DNA of 37,571 nucleotides from Gammaproteobacteria bacterium (GCA_009908385.1 JAAAPE010000144.1:1-37571); one strand, 5' to 3'. Counted from the first letter of the stretch, positions 1 through 8,611 are shown. A program made the numbers and translations. Notes: a model not told the origin generated them from the letters alone.

Positions 1-694
1 GGAAGATGCGCGCGTTGCGCTCGTAGTAGCGCGCGTTGAGCAGCGCGCCGGGCTGCTCCTGCGCGTCGCCGTAGCGCATCAGGCCGTAGTAGAGGTCGCG
101 ATGGTTGCGCTCGATCAGCGAGGGTCGATTGGTCCAGTAGAGCACCTGCCCGATGCTGTTGGCGGCATGCATGCGCCCCATCGTGTCGACCAGGGCGGCT
201 GCGCGCCGGTGAAAGGATTCGAGGTCGCGGGCGAGACCGTTCGCCTCGGCCCAGGCGTCGACGGCGCCGAACGGAAAGTAGTTGACGTTCTCGTCCTGCT
301 CGTCGATGCCGTAGACCCGCTCGTGACCGAGCCGATGCGCCAGCCGGTAGCCGATCTGTTCGCGCTCGTTGGGCACTTCCTCGAGAACGGACGGCTCGAA
401 CTCGTCGTAGGCCGCCAGCGTGAGATCGTCGCGCTTCGAGACCGCTTCGACGGCGATGCGGTCGGGCGCGAAGGCAGCCAGCGCGTCGGCGATGGCCTCG
501 AGTTCCTTCTGACGGGCCGCGGCGGTGACATCGTCGACCTCGACGTTGTGGAGATCCTGCCCCGGACTTGCCAGGTGGTAGGTGCCGAGCACCATGACCT
601 GCACATCGCGGGCATGTACCAGCGCGGGCGCCATGAAGGCAGCAAGAAGAATGGCGGGAAAGAACGCATTCGATCGTTGCACGATCGCCTCCAT
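1..694 (-). CDS. DUF5694 domain protein (3' end outside window)
   Basis: The minus-strand frame runs from an ATG at 694 off the left edge, giving 231 codons without a stop. The first about 24 residues form a signal peptide (hydrophobic stretch FFPAILLAAFMAPALVHA, cut near the HA-RD junction), so the protein is probably periplasmic or lipid-exposed. The mature start reads VMVLGTYHLASPGQDLHN, followed by VDDV and a run resembling RQKELEAIADALAAFAPDRIAVE. That is the characteristic opening of DUF5694 proteins, which look distantly like the TraB/GumN haem-binding-like fold. No biochemical function is established for the family as far as I know. It lies downstream of, and in the same orientation as, the antiporter gene, with a 259 bp gap that makes co-transcription uncertain. 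An in-frame GTG at 682 is an alternative start. Confidence 0.8.
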   Translation of the reverse strand, partial: MEAIVQRSNAFFPAILLAAFMAPALVHARDVQVMVLGTYHLASPGQDLHNVEVDDVTAAARQKELEAIADALAAFAPDRIAVEAVSKRDDLTLAAYDEFEPSVLEEVPNEREQIGYRLAHRLGHERVYGIDEQDENVNYFPFGAVDAWAEANGLARDLESFHRRAAALVDTMGRMHAANSIGQVLYWTNRPSLIERNHRDLYYGLMRYGDAQEQPGALLNARYYERNARIF

Positions 695-953
695 CGGATA
701 CGAGCCTTGCGCCTGGCATTGTGACGCCCGGCCGGGCACCGTTGCATGTGCCGATGGTCCCGGTCGGGTCGATGCCGGACCAAGGCCCGGCTTCAGGCGT
801 CATCGCTCGCCCAGGGCGTGGCGGCCGACCCCGAAAGGACGCCGCCCTCAGCGAGCGAGGGTGGTGCGCTGAACCGCCTGCCAATTGGCCAGCCCGGGAT
901 CTTGGGAGACCGGCTTCCGAGGGCCGAATCAACTTGCTGTCGTTGCCGTCCGC
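695..953. other. Intergenic gap with no recognised gene
   Basis: This 259 bp stretch separates the DUF5694 start from the antiporter stop. Short open frames here have no recognisable motif. It must hold the promoter of the DUF5694 gene if that gene is not read from the antiporter operon, but I see no convincing -35/-10 pair and no hairpin followed by a T-run. Confidence 0.5.
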
Positions 954-1916
954 TCAGGAAGGAAATACGCGGAAGGTCACGAACAGATAGGCTGCATACG
1001 CTATCAGGAACACGCCCCCTTCGACCTGGCTCAAGCGCCGGCCGGTCCAGAGCATGAACAGCACCGCGATGCTGCAGCCCAGCAGCACCCACTGGTCGAA
1101 GACGACCATCCTGTGCGGAAAAGGCAGCGTCTGCAGAAGCGACGAGACGCCGAGTATGCCGAGCAGGTTGAACAGGTTGCTGCCCAGGATATTGCCGACG
1201 GCCACGTCCACCTGGCGCCGGATGACGGCCAGTAGCGACACGGCCAGTTCGGGCAGGGACGTGCCCACCGCCACCAGGGTCAGGCCGATGACGGCCTCCG
1301 ATACACCGAGATCACGCGCCAGCGCGACCGCACCGATCAGCAGAACGCGCGAACCGGCGATGAGCAACATCAGGCCGCCGAGGATGGTGGCAATGATGTA
1401 GCCAGTGGAATGCCGGGCGCTGCCCGGGACGGCGTCGGGATCGACCTCGCGAACGCCCTCGGCCTCCAGGCGTTTTTCCGTGAGGTAGGCCCAGACAAGG
1501 TAAAGTCCCAGGCCGACCAGCAACACGAGGCCGTCCACGCGACCCACGCCGGCGCCCCAGGCCAGCAGCATGAACAGGACGGTGACCGCCACGCCGGACA
1601 CCGCGTCCCGTGACAGTCCGAGCGGGGTGACCGGCAGCGGGCGCACGACGGCGCACAGGCCCAGGATGAGCAGGATGTTACCGATGTTGCTGCCCACCAC
1701 GTTGCCCAGCGCGATACCGGGCTGGTCGATCAGCGCGGCCTCCACGCTCACCACGAGCTCGGGCGTGGAGGTGCCGAAGCCAACCACCACCAGGCCGGTC
1801 AGCAGGGTGCTGATCTGCAGGCGACGCGCGAATCCGAGCGCACCGCTGATCAGGACTTCCCCGCCGACGGTCAGAAGCGCGATTCCGGCCAGGACCAGCA
1901 AGATGTCGAACCACAT
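954..1916 (-). CDS. Calcium/sodium antiporter, CaCA family (YrbG-like)
   Basis: This 320-residue inner-membrane protein has about ten hydrophobic segments and the two inverted alpha-repeats of the Ca2+:cation antiporter superfamily. Repeat one contains GFGTSTPEL (about residues 46-54) and GNVVGSNIGN (71-80). Repeat two contains VAVGTSLPEL and GNILGSNLFN (about 216-250). The paired Glu residues in the two GTS-PEL motifs are the ion-coordinating acids of the family, and both are present. Length matches YrbG-type exchangers. It starts at an ATG preceded by GGAG eight or nine bases upstream. It lies 16 bp after the rhomboid stop on the same strand, so the two are very likely one operon. The ion actually exchanged (Ca2+/Na+ or Ca2+/H+) cannot be read from the sequence. 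Confidence 0.93.
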   Translation of the reverse strand: MWFDILLVLAGIALLTVGGEVLISGALGFARRLQISTLLTGLVVVGFGTSTPELVVSVEAALIDQPGIALGNVVGSNIGNILLILGLCAVVRPLPVTPLGLSRDAVSGVAVTVLFMLLAWGAGVGRVDGLVLLVGLGLYLVWAYLTEKRLEAEGVREVDPDAVPGSARHSTGYIIATILGGLMLLIAGSRVLLIGAVALARDLGVSEAVIGLTLVAVGTSLPELAVSLLAVIRRQVDVAVGNILGSNLFNLLGILGVSSLLQTLPFPHRMVVFDQWVLLGCSIAVLFMLWTGRRLSQVEGGVFLIAYAAYLFVTFRVFPS

Positions 1917-1932
1917 CAGAAAATCTCCGGTT

Positions 1933-2538
1933 TCAGTTGAAAAAAGGGGGCGCCGAAAGCGACCGCAGGAAGTGCCCGACCACGCGCGGCTCCAGAACGA
2001 CCAGGAAGACCACGCCCCAAAGTCCGCCCCAGAGGTGCGCGCCGTGGTTGATGCGGCTGCGGGGGTTGCGCATGGCGTAGACCGAATAGGCTACGTAGGC
2101 GGCTGCGAACAGGATCGCCGGCACGGGCAAGACGAAAACCAGCAGCATCGCCCAGGGGTCGAGGAGGATGTAGGCGAACAGCACGGCCGACACCGCGCCG
2201 GAGGCACCCAGGCTGCGGTAGTGGGGATCGCGCCGGTGACGGAAGTGGCTGGGCAGCATGGCCACCACGATCGCCGCGAGGTAGAACAGCAGGAAACCGA
2301 TCGGTCCGATTCTCCCCGCCAGCGCGGGCTCCATGATCCGGCCGAAGAAGTAGAGCGTGATCATGTTGAAGGCCAGGTGCGTGCCGTCGGCGTGCACGAA
2401 GCCGTGAGAGAGCAGGCGCCACCACTCGCCGCGGGCGACCGCGGGCGGCCAGTAGACCAGGCGATCGAGCCAGTCGGGACGCTGCCACGCCAGCATCGAG
2501 ACGACAACGGTGACCGCGATCAGTGCCAGCGTGATCAA
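1933..2538 (-). CDS. Rhomboid-family intramembrane serine protease
   Basis: This 201-residue polytopic membrane protein carries the rhomboid signature. The catalytic serine is Ser113 in GASG (111-114), the catalytic histidine is His168 in HGAHLWGGLWG, and the conserved H-x3-N pair of the oxyanion region is His54/Asn58 in HLAFN. There are six or so hydrophobic segments, the minimal GlpG-like core, with no extra cytoplasmic domain. No ATG or GTG is available between the upstream in-frame stop and the first transmembrane helix. The TTG at 2538, preceded by GGGAGAG about seven bases away, is therefore the best start and gives the usual short N-terminus. It is the first gene of a two-gene operon with the antiporter. 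Substrates are unknown, and family members cleave single-span membrane proteins within the bilayer. Confidence 0.9.
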   Translation of the reverse strand: MITLALIAVTVVVSMLAWQRPDWLDRLVYWPPAVARGEWWRLLSHGFVHADGTHLAFNMITLYFFGRIMEPALAGRIGPIGFLLFYLAAIVVAMLPSHFRHRRDPHYRSLGASGAVSAVLFAYILLDPWAMLLVFVLPVPAILFAAAYVAYSVYAMRNPRSRINHGAHLWGGLWGVVFLVVLEPRVVGHFLRSLSAPPFFN

Positions 2539-2596
2539 TCGGGCGCTCTCCCATCTCCAACGCCATTGAGTGTAACCCGCGGCGCGGCGCGTCGCC

Positions 2597-2626
2597 TTGA
2601 ACCCCGTGGCCGATCAGGGCTATTCT
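2597..2626 (+). promoter_or_regulatory. Predicted sigma70 promoter for the nhaC-like operon
   Basis: TTGAAC at 2597-2602 and TATTCT at 2621-2626 are separated by 18 bp in the intergenic region between the divergent rhomboid and nhaC-like genes. The predicted transcript would carry a leader of about 70 nt. Two direct copies of GAACTGCC occur in that leader. This is a sequence-based guess only. Confidence 0.45.
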
Positions 2627-2701
2627 CCCCAGGCTGATACGGATCGAAAGAACTGCCGTTAAGGAACTGCCATCAAGAAGCAGCCAGGAGGGAGCGCTTC
2701 A

Positions 2702-4237
2702 ATGAACCAGCCAGAATCGACCGAGCAGGCCCCGGCCACTCGGACCACCATCGAGTTTCGCGGCGGCAAGGCGCTGAGCGCCCTGCCCATCCTGTTCTTC
2801 ATCGTCTGGGCCATCTTCCAGTCCGGCCTGCTGGGCATCAGCGCCACCGGCGGCCTGATCGTGGGCATGCTGGTCGGCCTGATCCTGGGCATGCTCTTCG
2901 TCAAGGGCGACTGGAAGGGCTACGCGGACACGGTCTTCGAGGGCATGGCCCAGCCGGTGGCGGTGACCGCCATCGTGGCCTGGCTGTGGGCCGGCATGTT
3001 CGCCGGCACGCTGCAGGTCGGCGCCTTCGTCGACGGCCTGGGCTGGCTGGCCGTGGCCGCCGGCATCGGCCCGCTACTCTTCCCGGCCATCACCTTCCTG
3101 CTGGCCGCCCTGCTGGCGACCGGCATCGGCACCGGCTACGGCACCGTCATCGCCTTCGTGGCGCTGTTCTTCCCGGCCGGCGTGGCGCTCGGCGCCGACC
3201 CGATCCTGATGTTCGGCGCGATCCTGTCGGGGGCGGTCTTCGGCGACAACCTCGCGCCCGTGTCCGACACCACCATCGTCAGCGCGGTCACGCAGGATTC
3301 GGACGTCGGCGGCGTGGTCGCCAGCCGCTTCAAGTACGCCATCATCGCCGCGGTCCTGTCATTGATCGCCTACCTGGTGGCCAGCGCCATGTTCAGCGGC
3401 AGCACCATCGCCCCGGAAGTCGCCGAAGCCTTCCGCGAACGGACCAATCCGGCCGGCCTGCTGCACCTGGTGTCGATGGGCGTGGTGATCTTCACGGCCA
3501 TCGCGGGCCGGCACATCATCGAGGCGATTTCCTGGGGCCTGATCGCGGCCATCCTGATCAATCTGATCTTCGGCCTGGCACCGGGCACCGACATGCTGGT
3601 GTTCAACGTGGCCGAAGGCGGCTGGGCGGCCGAAACCTTCGGCGGCTGGCCGCTGGTCGAGGTCGTCGCGGCCGGCAACGCCGGCGTGGGCGGCAGCCTC
3701 CACGACGGTGCGCTGGGCTTCGCCGAACTGGCCGTGCTGATCCTGCTGGTCATCGCCGGGGCGCAGATCATGATGCGCGGCGGCGCCTTCCACGCACTCG
3801 AGGACTGGCTGCTGCGCACCGTGGCGAAGACGGTTCGCTCCGCGGAGGTCGTGATGGTGACCGTGACCGCCTCGATCAATGCGGCGATCACCATCAACAC
3901 CGCCGCGCAGATCGCGGTCGCACCCTACATCGCCACCATCGGCAAGCGCTTCAACATCAACGGCTACCGGCGGGCCAACATCCTCGACGCCAACACCTCG
4001 GCGCTGGGCTACATCTTTCCCTGGGCCGGCGGCGTGCTGGTCGGCTACACGCAGATGGTGGCCCTGGTCGAACAGTACGACTGGTTCACCAGCGACATGG
4101 TGGTCGCCCCGATCCAGGCCTGGCCCTGGGTCTTCCACGGCTGGCTGCTGGTGATCGTCTTCCTGGTCTCGGCCTGGACCGGCTTCGGCCGCGAGTACAC
4201 CACCGACCGCCTGAGCAACCGGAGCAACGAATCATGA
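2702..4237 (+). CDS. Na+/H+ antiporter, NhaC family
   Basis: This 511-residue protein has about a dozen hydrophobic segments after a short polar N-terminus. It contains the NhaC-type block GDNLAPVSDTT (about residues 181-191), preceded by a glycine-rich membrane segment with TGIGTGYGT, and a second half with NTAAQIAVAPY and SALGYIFPWAGG. These place it in the NhaC/ion-transporter superfamily, whose members use the sodium or proton gradient for pH and Na+ homeostasis. A strong GGAGGG ribosome site lies nine to ten bases before the ATG. Its stop overlaps the start of the next gene (ATGA at 4234-4237), implying translational coupling. Some members of this superfamily carry organic acids or amino acids, so the substrate is inferred. 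Confidence 0.88.
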   Translation: MNQPESTEQAPATRTTIEFRGGKALSALPILFFIVWAIFQSGLLGISATGGLIVGMLVGLILGMLFVKGDWKGYADTVFEGMAQPVAVTAIVAWLWAGMFAGTLQVGAFVDGLGWLAVAAGIGPLLFPAITFLLAALLATGIGTGYGTVIAFVALFFPAGVALGADPILMFGAILSGAVFGDNLAPVSDTTIVSAVTQDSDVGGVVASRFKYAIIAAVLSLIAYLVASAMFSGSTIAPEVAEAFRERTNPAGLLHLVSMGVVIFTAIAGRHIIEAISWGLIAAILINLIFGLAPGTDMLVFNVAEGGWAAETFGGWPLVEVVAAGNAGVGGSLHDGALGFAELAVLILLVIAGAQIMMRGGAFHALEDWLLRTVAKTVRSAEVVMVTVTASINAAITINTAAQIAVAPYIATIGKRFNINGYRRANILDANTSALGYIFPWAGGVLVGYTQMVALVEQYDWFTSDMVVAPIQAWPWVFHGWLLVIVFLVSAWTGFGREYTTDRLSNRSNES

Positions 4238-4479
4238 GCAAGGGACTGTTTGCCAACTGGCGATTCCGCACCGCGTACCCGTCGTTCGAGCCCGGACAGG
4301 AGCTCGAGGTCTACCTGACCGGCTTCGACGAAGCCAGCGGCAAGGGCGAGGCCCGCATCGGCGACACCATTCTCGAAGTCGAGGGCGTCGGCGGCGGCCA
4401 GGTCGATTCGCTGGTCGTGATCCGGGTCGAGTCCTTCGACAAGCCCTCGCATCGCGGCGCGGCGCGCGCCGCGGACTGA
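4234..4479 (+). CDS. 81-residue protein coupled to the NhaC antiporter (DUF7513-like?)
   Basis: The start codon overlaps the NhaC stop by four bases. The protein is soluble, with no signal peptide or membrane segment. It reads WRFRTAYPSFEPGQEL at residues 9-24, then alternating hydrophobic/polar strands (LEVYLTG, GEARIGDTILEVE, SLVVIRVESFD) consistent with a small all-beta barrel of OB/TRAM-like kind. The pattern FRT-x-PSF-x-GQEL ... ARIGDT resembles small haloarchaeal proteins I remember as DUF7513, but I cannot run the comparison. Coupled translation implies a roughly stoichiometric partner or a cytoplasmic regulator of the antiporter. That role is inference. The last ten residues are Ala/Arg-rich and probably disordered. 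Confidence 0.75.
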   Translation: MSKGLFANWRFRTAYPSFEPGQELEVYLTGFDEASGKGEARIGDTILEVEGVGGGQVDSLVVIRVESFDKPSHRGAARAAD

Positions 4480-4574
4480 TCGAGAGGCCGCCGCCGCTCG
4501 AGACGGGGCCTCAGGGCTGTTCGCGGGCGATCCGCTCGTGAATCTCGCCCAGCTGCATCAGCGCCGATGATGGC
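4480..4574. terminator. Convergent gap with a weak GAGGCC/GGCCTC hairpin
   Basis: Just after the 81-residue gene, GAGGCC and GGCCTC can pair across a loop of about 17 bases near 4484-4512, with no T-run. It is the only terminator-like structure between these convergent genes. Confidence 0.25.
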
Positions 4575-5432
4575 TCAGCCCAGGCGCTTCAGCAGGGCGG
4601 CCAGGAAAGGCAGGGCCCGCGGGTAATCGCGCGCGTCGAGCACGAATTCCTGGCCGCGCGACGCCGACTCGAGGCGAAGGCGTCCACCCGCAACGGACCA
4701 GCGCGCCGGCTTGCGGTGGTAGGAGAGCGCCCGCCTGTCCTCGCCGGGCCGCAGCCAGGCCGGCAGGCGCCAGAGACTCGGACCCGCAGCCCGCGGATCG
4801 GTGAGCTGCAGCAGGGGGTGATAACGGGCGAAGACGCCACTACCAGGCAGCGTACCGGCCCCGGGCTCTGGCAGCGCGAGCCGCCGGCGGGCCAGGTAGA
4901 GCACGTTGTCCGGCCCCGCATTGTGGTGGAAGTGGGGATGATCCCCGATCCGCCGGCGGATCGGGGGCGGGCAATCCGCGACCGCGACGACCCGCTCGAC
5001 CTGCATCCAGCCCCACACGACATGGATGCGGGGCGCGTCGCGGTCGAAGCTGTATCGCCCGCGTCGATAGCGGACGCGCTGGAAAACGCCGAAGAAGACG
5101 AACAGGTCGCCGGGCCCGACGCCTTCGTTGCGGAGATGGCCCTGGGCGGCCGCTTCCTGGCCGAAGACCCCTCGCCAGCCGCTCGGACGCGGCCGGTCGG
5201 CGGCGACCAGGTCGGGATCGAGATGGGCGCGCGAACTGCGCCGGATGCGGCCTCCGGTCAGATTGGAAACCAGGGCGCCGATTTCGCGCGCTTCGCCACC
5301 GATCTCGCCGTAGCGCAGCGGCGAGCGCGGATCGGGAATCGGCAGCGACACCAGTCGCCCGTCCGGAAGGATCGGACTGGGCACGCCGCCGGCGCTGGAA
5401 TCGAAGCCCTTGCGGCTGAGCACGATCTTCAT
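4575..5432 (-). CDS. Nucleotide modification associated domain 3 (Nmad3) protein
   Basis: This 285-residue soluble protein opens MKIVLSRKGFDSSAGGVPSP and continues with ILPDGRLVSLPIPD. That N-terminus is highly characteristic of the family called Nmad3, defined computationally as associated with DNA base-modification systems. Further conserved-looking blocks are GDLFVFFGVFQ, HVVWGWMQV and the His-rich HPHFHHN. No enzymatic activity is established for the family. I chose the ATG at 5432 because the motif starts there; the frame is open ten codons further upstream but without family similarity. Nothing next to it is a methyltransferase, glycosylase or phage gene: the neighbours are a TonB-C-domain protein (divergent) and an NhaC operon (convergent). 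The ribosome site is weak. Confidence 0.82.
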   Translation of the reverse strand: MKIVLSRKGFDSSAGGVPSPILPDGRLVSLPIPDPRSPLRYGEIGGEAREIGALVSNLTGGRIRRSSRAHLDPDLVAADRPRPSGWRGVFGQEAAAQGHLRNEGVGPGDLFVFFGVFQRVRYRRGRYSFDRDAPRIHVVWGWMQVERVVAVADCPPPIRRRIGDHPHFHHNAGPDNVLYLARRRLALPEPGAGTLPGSGVFARYHPLLQLTDPRAAGPSLWRLPAWLRPGEDRRALSYHRKPARWSVAGGRLRLESASRGQEFVLDARDYPRALPFLAALLKRLG

Positions 5433-5522
5433 GGCCTGGACTTGCCCCGAAGAACACGCCATTGCCGGCCCGGCCGGACCGATGCTAGATTGACGGGCGT
5501 GTTGGACACCGGAGCAATTCTA

Positions 5523-6623
5523 ATGGCAGGAGCACGCCTTCTGATCGGGGGGTGGATACTGATGGTCACCGTCGGCGCGCCGGCCGCAACGGCCGACAGG
5601 ACGCTGCCCGAATGCGAGCAGGCGGAGCGAGAGGTCCGCATCGTCTCGCGTCAGGAACCCTACTACCCGCATTCGGCGCGGATGTTCTGCCTGACCGGCG
5701 AGGTCCGCGCTGCGTTCGTGATCGACGCGCAGGGCCGCACGAAGGACATCCGGGTGCTGGAAAGCGACCCTGAAGGCGTCTTCGACCGCGCCGCCGTCGA
5801 GTCGATCGAGGCATGGCGCTTCATTCCGGCGTGCCGGGACGGCGAGATGGCCGAACGCGAGGCCGTCCAGACGATCGAGTTCCGTCTGCCCGAGGAATCG
5901 AGGCAGGCCTGTTCGGAAACGGTCGGACAACTCGACGAGGAAACGACCGAACTGATCGGCGAGATCGGCGCTCGCTACGCCCTGATGGCGGAATTCTGGC
6001 AGACCGGCGGTTCCTGGTCCGAGGTACAGTCGGTGATCGAGGCGCCGTTCGGCGAGTTCAGCGGCGACCTGGCCCGCGTGGCGGAATTCCACCGCCGGAC
6101 GCTGGCCGTCATCGCCGAGAGCTGGGGCGGACGGCGGACCGACCGGCTATTCGAAGACGCCGTCGTCGCCCTGATGGCCGGCTCGCTGGCTCAAGACCCG
6201 CAGCTGGACGATGCCCGCGACGCGTTCGAGCGAGTCCGCGCCGCCTTCGACCGGCAGATGGCGGAATCCCGGAACGCCCATCGGGAACTGGCAACGGCCT
6301 ACCGGCAGCTCGAACACGACACGCAGCTCGACGCGGACACCCTGGCACTCCTGGTCAAGCCTTTCACCGGCGACCCGGAAGCGCCGTTCGACGAGGTGGC
6401 CCGCCCGGGCAGGCGATCGATCGAGAACCTGGAGCGAATCCTGGTGTTCCTCGAATCGACGCGCGGGGATTGGCGCGTGGCCGACGGCCGGATCCGCTTC
6501 GAAGACGAAGAAGACGCGGCCACCTCGCAGGCGCTGTGGGACGAGTTCCTGGAACACCGCCACGAAGTCGAATCGCAGGCGGTCAACAGCATGCGCAGCT
6601 TCCGGGACTACGCCGGGGACTGA
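5523..6623 (+). CDS. Secreted protein with TonB C-terminal domain and helical tail
   Basis: This 366-residue product starts at an ATG with GGAG eight bases upstream. Residues 1-24 form a signal peptide (hydrophobic LLIGGWILMVTVGAPAATA). Residues about 45-122 match a TonB C-terminal domain: YYPHSARMFCLTGEVRAAF, then DAQGRTKDIRVLES and AAVESIEAWRFIPA, the typical order YP-A...G-V...G-V-V..S....FD.AA..A...W.F.PA. Two cysteines (56 and 104) may form a disulfide. Residues 123-366 are charged and mostly helical with no family I recognise. It lacks the proline-rich periplasmic spacer and ExbB/ExbD neighbours of an energy-transducing TonB. It is more likely one of the periplasmic proteins that reuse this fold. 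Its substrate is unknown. Confidence 0.75.
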   Translation: MAGARLLIGGWILMVTVGAPAATADRTLPECEQAEREVRIVSRQEPYYPHSARMFCLTGEVRAAFVIDAQGRTKDIRVLESDPEGVFDRAAVESIEAWRFIPACRDGEMAEREAVQTIEFRLPEESRQACSETVGQLDEETTELIGEIGARYALMAEFWQTGGSWSEVQSVIEAPFGEFSGDLARVAEFHRRTLAVIAESWGGRRTDRLFEDAVVALMAGSLAQDPQLDDARDAFERVRAAFDRQMAESRNAHRELATAYRQLEHDTQLDADTLALLVKPFTGDPEAPFDEVARPGRRSIENLERILVFLESTRGDWRVADGRIRFEDEEDAATSQALWDEFLEHRHEVESQAVNSMRSFRDYAGD

Positions 6624-6721
6624 CGCCTGGCGCAGAGGTCCTGGGGTCGATGACGGTGCCAGTCGGCTGTTCGATTGCGCCATAATGAGGCGCCAGTCAC
6701 TCGCAGCGAGAAACGTCCCTC

Positions 6722-8611
6722 ATGAGCAACGCCTACCAGGCGTCGGATATCGAAGTCCTCCAGGGCCTGGAGCCGGTTCGACGCCGGCCCGGCATGTACA
6801 CCGACACGACCCGCCCCAACCATCTCGTGGCCGAGGTGGTCGATAACGCCGTAGACGAGGCCCTGGCCGGCCACGCGAAACACATCGAGGTGGTGCTGCA
6901 CGAGGACGGCTCGGTCGAAGTGACCGACGACGGGCGCGGCATGCCCGTGGACCCGCACCCCGAACACAAGCTACCCGGCGTGGAACTGATCCTCACGCGC
7001 CTGCACGCCGGCGGCAAGTTCTCGGGCAAGAATTACAAGTTTTCAGGCGGCCTGCACGGTGTCGGCGTATCGGTGGTCAACGCCCTGTCGAAGAAGCTGG
7101 TCTGCCGCATCAAGCGCAACGGGGAAGAGCACGAGATCGCCTTCGCCGGCGGCGAGACGAAGACACCGTTGACGGTGACCGACTCGGTGGGCAAGCGCAA
7201 TACCGGCACCGTGGTGCACTTCTGGCCCGACCCGCAGTACTTCGATTCGCCCAACATTTCGCGCCCGCGGCTGAAGCACCTGCTCAAGGCCAAGGCTATT
7301 CTCTGCCCCGGCCTGACGGTCAAGCTCGACGACCGCGCCATCTCCGAAACCGAGACCTGGCAGTTCGAGGACGGCCTGACCGACTACCTGACCGAGAGCC
7401 TGGAAGGCCTCGACCGAGTGCCCGAAAAGCCTTTTACAGGGGAATTCTCGGGCGCCGACCAGGAAGCCGAGTGGGCCCTGACCTGGGTGCCCGAGGGCGA
7501 GCTCGCGCAGGAGTCCTACGTCAACCTGATTCCCACGCCCGCCGGCGGCACGCACACCAACGGCTTGCGTACCGGCCTGATCGAGGCCCTGCGCGAATTC
7601 TGCGAGATCCGCAGCCTGCTGCCCCGCGGCGTCAAACTGGCGCCCGAAGACATCTGGGAGCGGCTGAGCTTCCTGCTCTCGATCAAGCTCGATGACCCGC
7701 AGTTCTCCGGCCAGACCAAGGAGCGGCTGTCCTCGCGCTCGGCCGCCAGCTTCGTGTCGGGCGTGGTCAAGGACGCCTTTGCGCTGTGGCTGAACAAGCA
7801 CGTCGCCGATGGCGAGGTGATCGCGAAACTCGCCATCGACAATGCGCTCAAGCGCCAGAAGGCGCGCAAGAAGGTCGCCCGCCGCAAGATCACCGCCGGC
7901 CCCGCCCTGCCCGGAAAGCTCGCCGACTGCGCTTCGACCGATCTCGAGGAGACCGAGCTGTTCCTCGTGGAGGGCGACTCGGCCGGCGGCAGCGCCAAGC
8001 AGGCACGCAACCGCGAATACCAGGCGATCATGCCGCTCAGGGGCAAGATCCTCAACACCTGGGAGACCGATCCGGCCCAGGTGCTGCAGTCGCAGGAAGT
8101 TCACGACCTCGCCATCGCCATCGGCGTGGACCCGAGCTCGGACGACTTGTCGAAGCTCCGCTACGGCAAGGTCATCATCCTCGCCGATGCCGACTCCGAC
8201 GGCCTGCACATCGCCACGCTGCTCGCGGCACTGTTTCTCAAGCACTTCCGCCCGCTGGTCGACGCCGGACGCGTGTTCGTCGCCATGCCGCCGCTGTTTC
8301 GCATCGACGTGGGCAAACAGACGCACTACGCCCTCGACCACGAAGAGCGCCAGGGCATCTTCGCCCTCATCGAGGCCGAGAAGCTCAAGGGCAAGGTCAC
8401 CGAGACGCGCTTCAAGGGCCTGGGCGAGATGAGCCCGCTGCAGCTACGCGAGACCACCATCGACCCGGACACCCGCCGCCTGCTGCAGCTGACCGTTGAC
8501 GACCCGGCCGGCACCGACGCCATCATGGATATGCTGCTGGGCAAGAAACGCGCCTCCGACCGCCGCGCCTGGCTGGAAGAGAAAGGCAACCTGGCCGACA
8601 TCGAAGTCTAG
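6722..8611 (+). CDS. parE: DNA topoisomerase IV subunit B
   Basis: This is the ATPase subunit of topoisomerase IV, which decatenates daughter chromosomes together with ParC. At 629 residues it is nearly the same length as E. coli ParE. It has a GHKL ATPase domain with Asn42 in EVVDNAVDEAL (Mg-ATP ligand) and DDGRGMP (about 69-75), the glycine-rich lid in GGKFSGKNYKFSGGLHGVG, a transducer domain, and a TOPRIM domain with EGDSAGGSAKQ (about 416-426) and DADSDG (about 489-494). It lacks the insertion that separates GyrB from ParE in many gammaproteobacteria, and the IMPLRGKILN context fits ParE. parC is not in the window. CATAAT at 6681-6686 could be a -10 element, but no good -35 accompanies it. 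Confidence 0.96.
   Translation: MSNAYQASDIEVLQGLEPVRRRPGMYTDTTRPNHLVAEVVDNAVDEALAGHAKHIEVVLHEDGSVEVTDDGRGMPVDPHPEHKLPGVELILTRLHAGGKFSGKNYKFSGGLHGVGVSVVNALSKKLVCRIKRNGEEHEIAFAGGETKTPLTVTDSVGKRNTGTVVHFWPDPQYFDSPNISRPRLKHLLKAKAILCPGLTVKLDDRAISETETWQFEDGLTDYLTESLEGLDRVPEKPFTGEFSGADQEAEWALTWVPEGELAQESYVNLIPTPAGGTHTNGLRTGLIEALREFCEIRSLLPRGVKLAPEDIWERLSFLLSIKLDDPQFSGQTKERLSSRSAASFVSGVVKDAFALWLNKHVADGEVIAKLAIDNALKRQKARKKVARRKITAGPALPGKLADCASTDLEETELFLVEGDSAGGSAKQARNREYQAIMPLRGKILNTWETDPAQVLQSQEVHDLAIAIGVDPSSDDLSKLRYGKVIILADADSDGLHIATLLAALFLKHFRPLVDAGRVFVAMPPLFRIDVGKQTHYALDHEERQGIFALIEAEKLKGKVTETRFKGLGEMSPLQLRETTIDPDTRRLLQLTVDDPAGTDAIMDMLLGKKRASDRRAWLEEKGNLADIEV

Noticed and set aside
2986-4479. A 497-codon plus-strand frame overlapping the NhaC gene
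   Set aside because: It is the Arg/Gly/His-rich +1 shadow of NhaC. Only its last 81 codons, from the ATG at 4234, form a credible gene, annotated separately.
4500-4580. A minus-strand tail reading ALMQLGEIHERIAREQP just after the Nmad3 stop, in another frame
   Set aside because: It looks protein-like and could hint at a frameshift near the Nmad3 C-terminus, but the Nmad3 reading frame already has a normal length and stop, and 20 residues are too few to decide.
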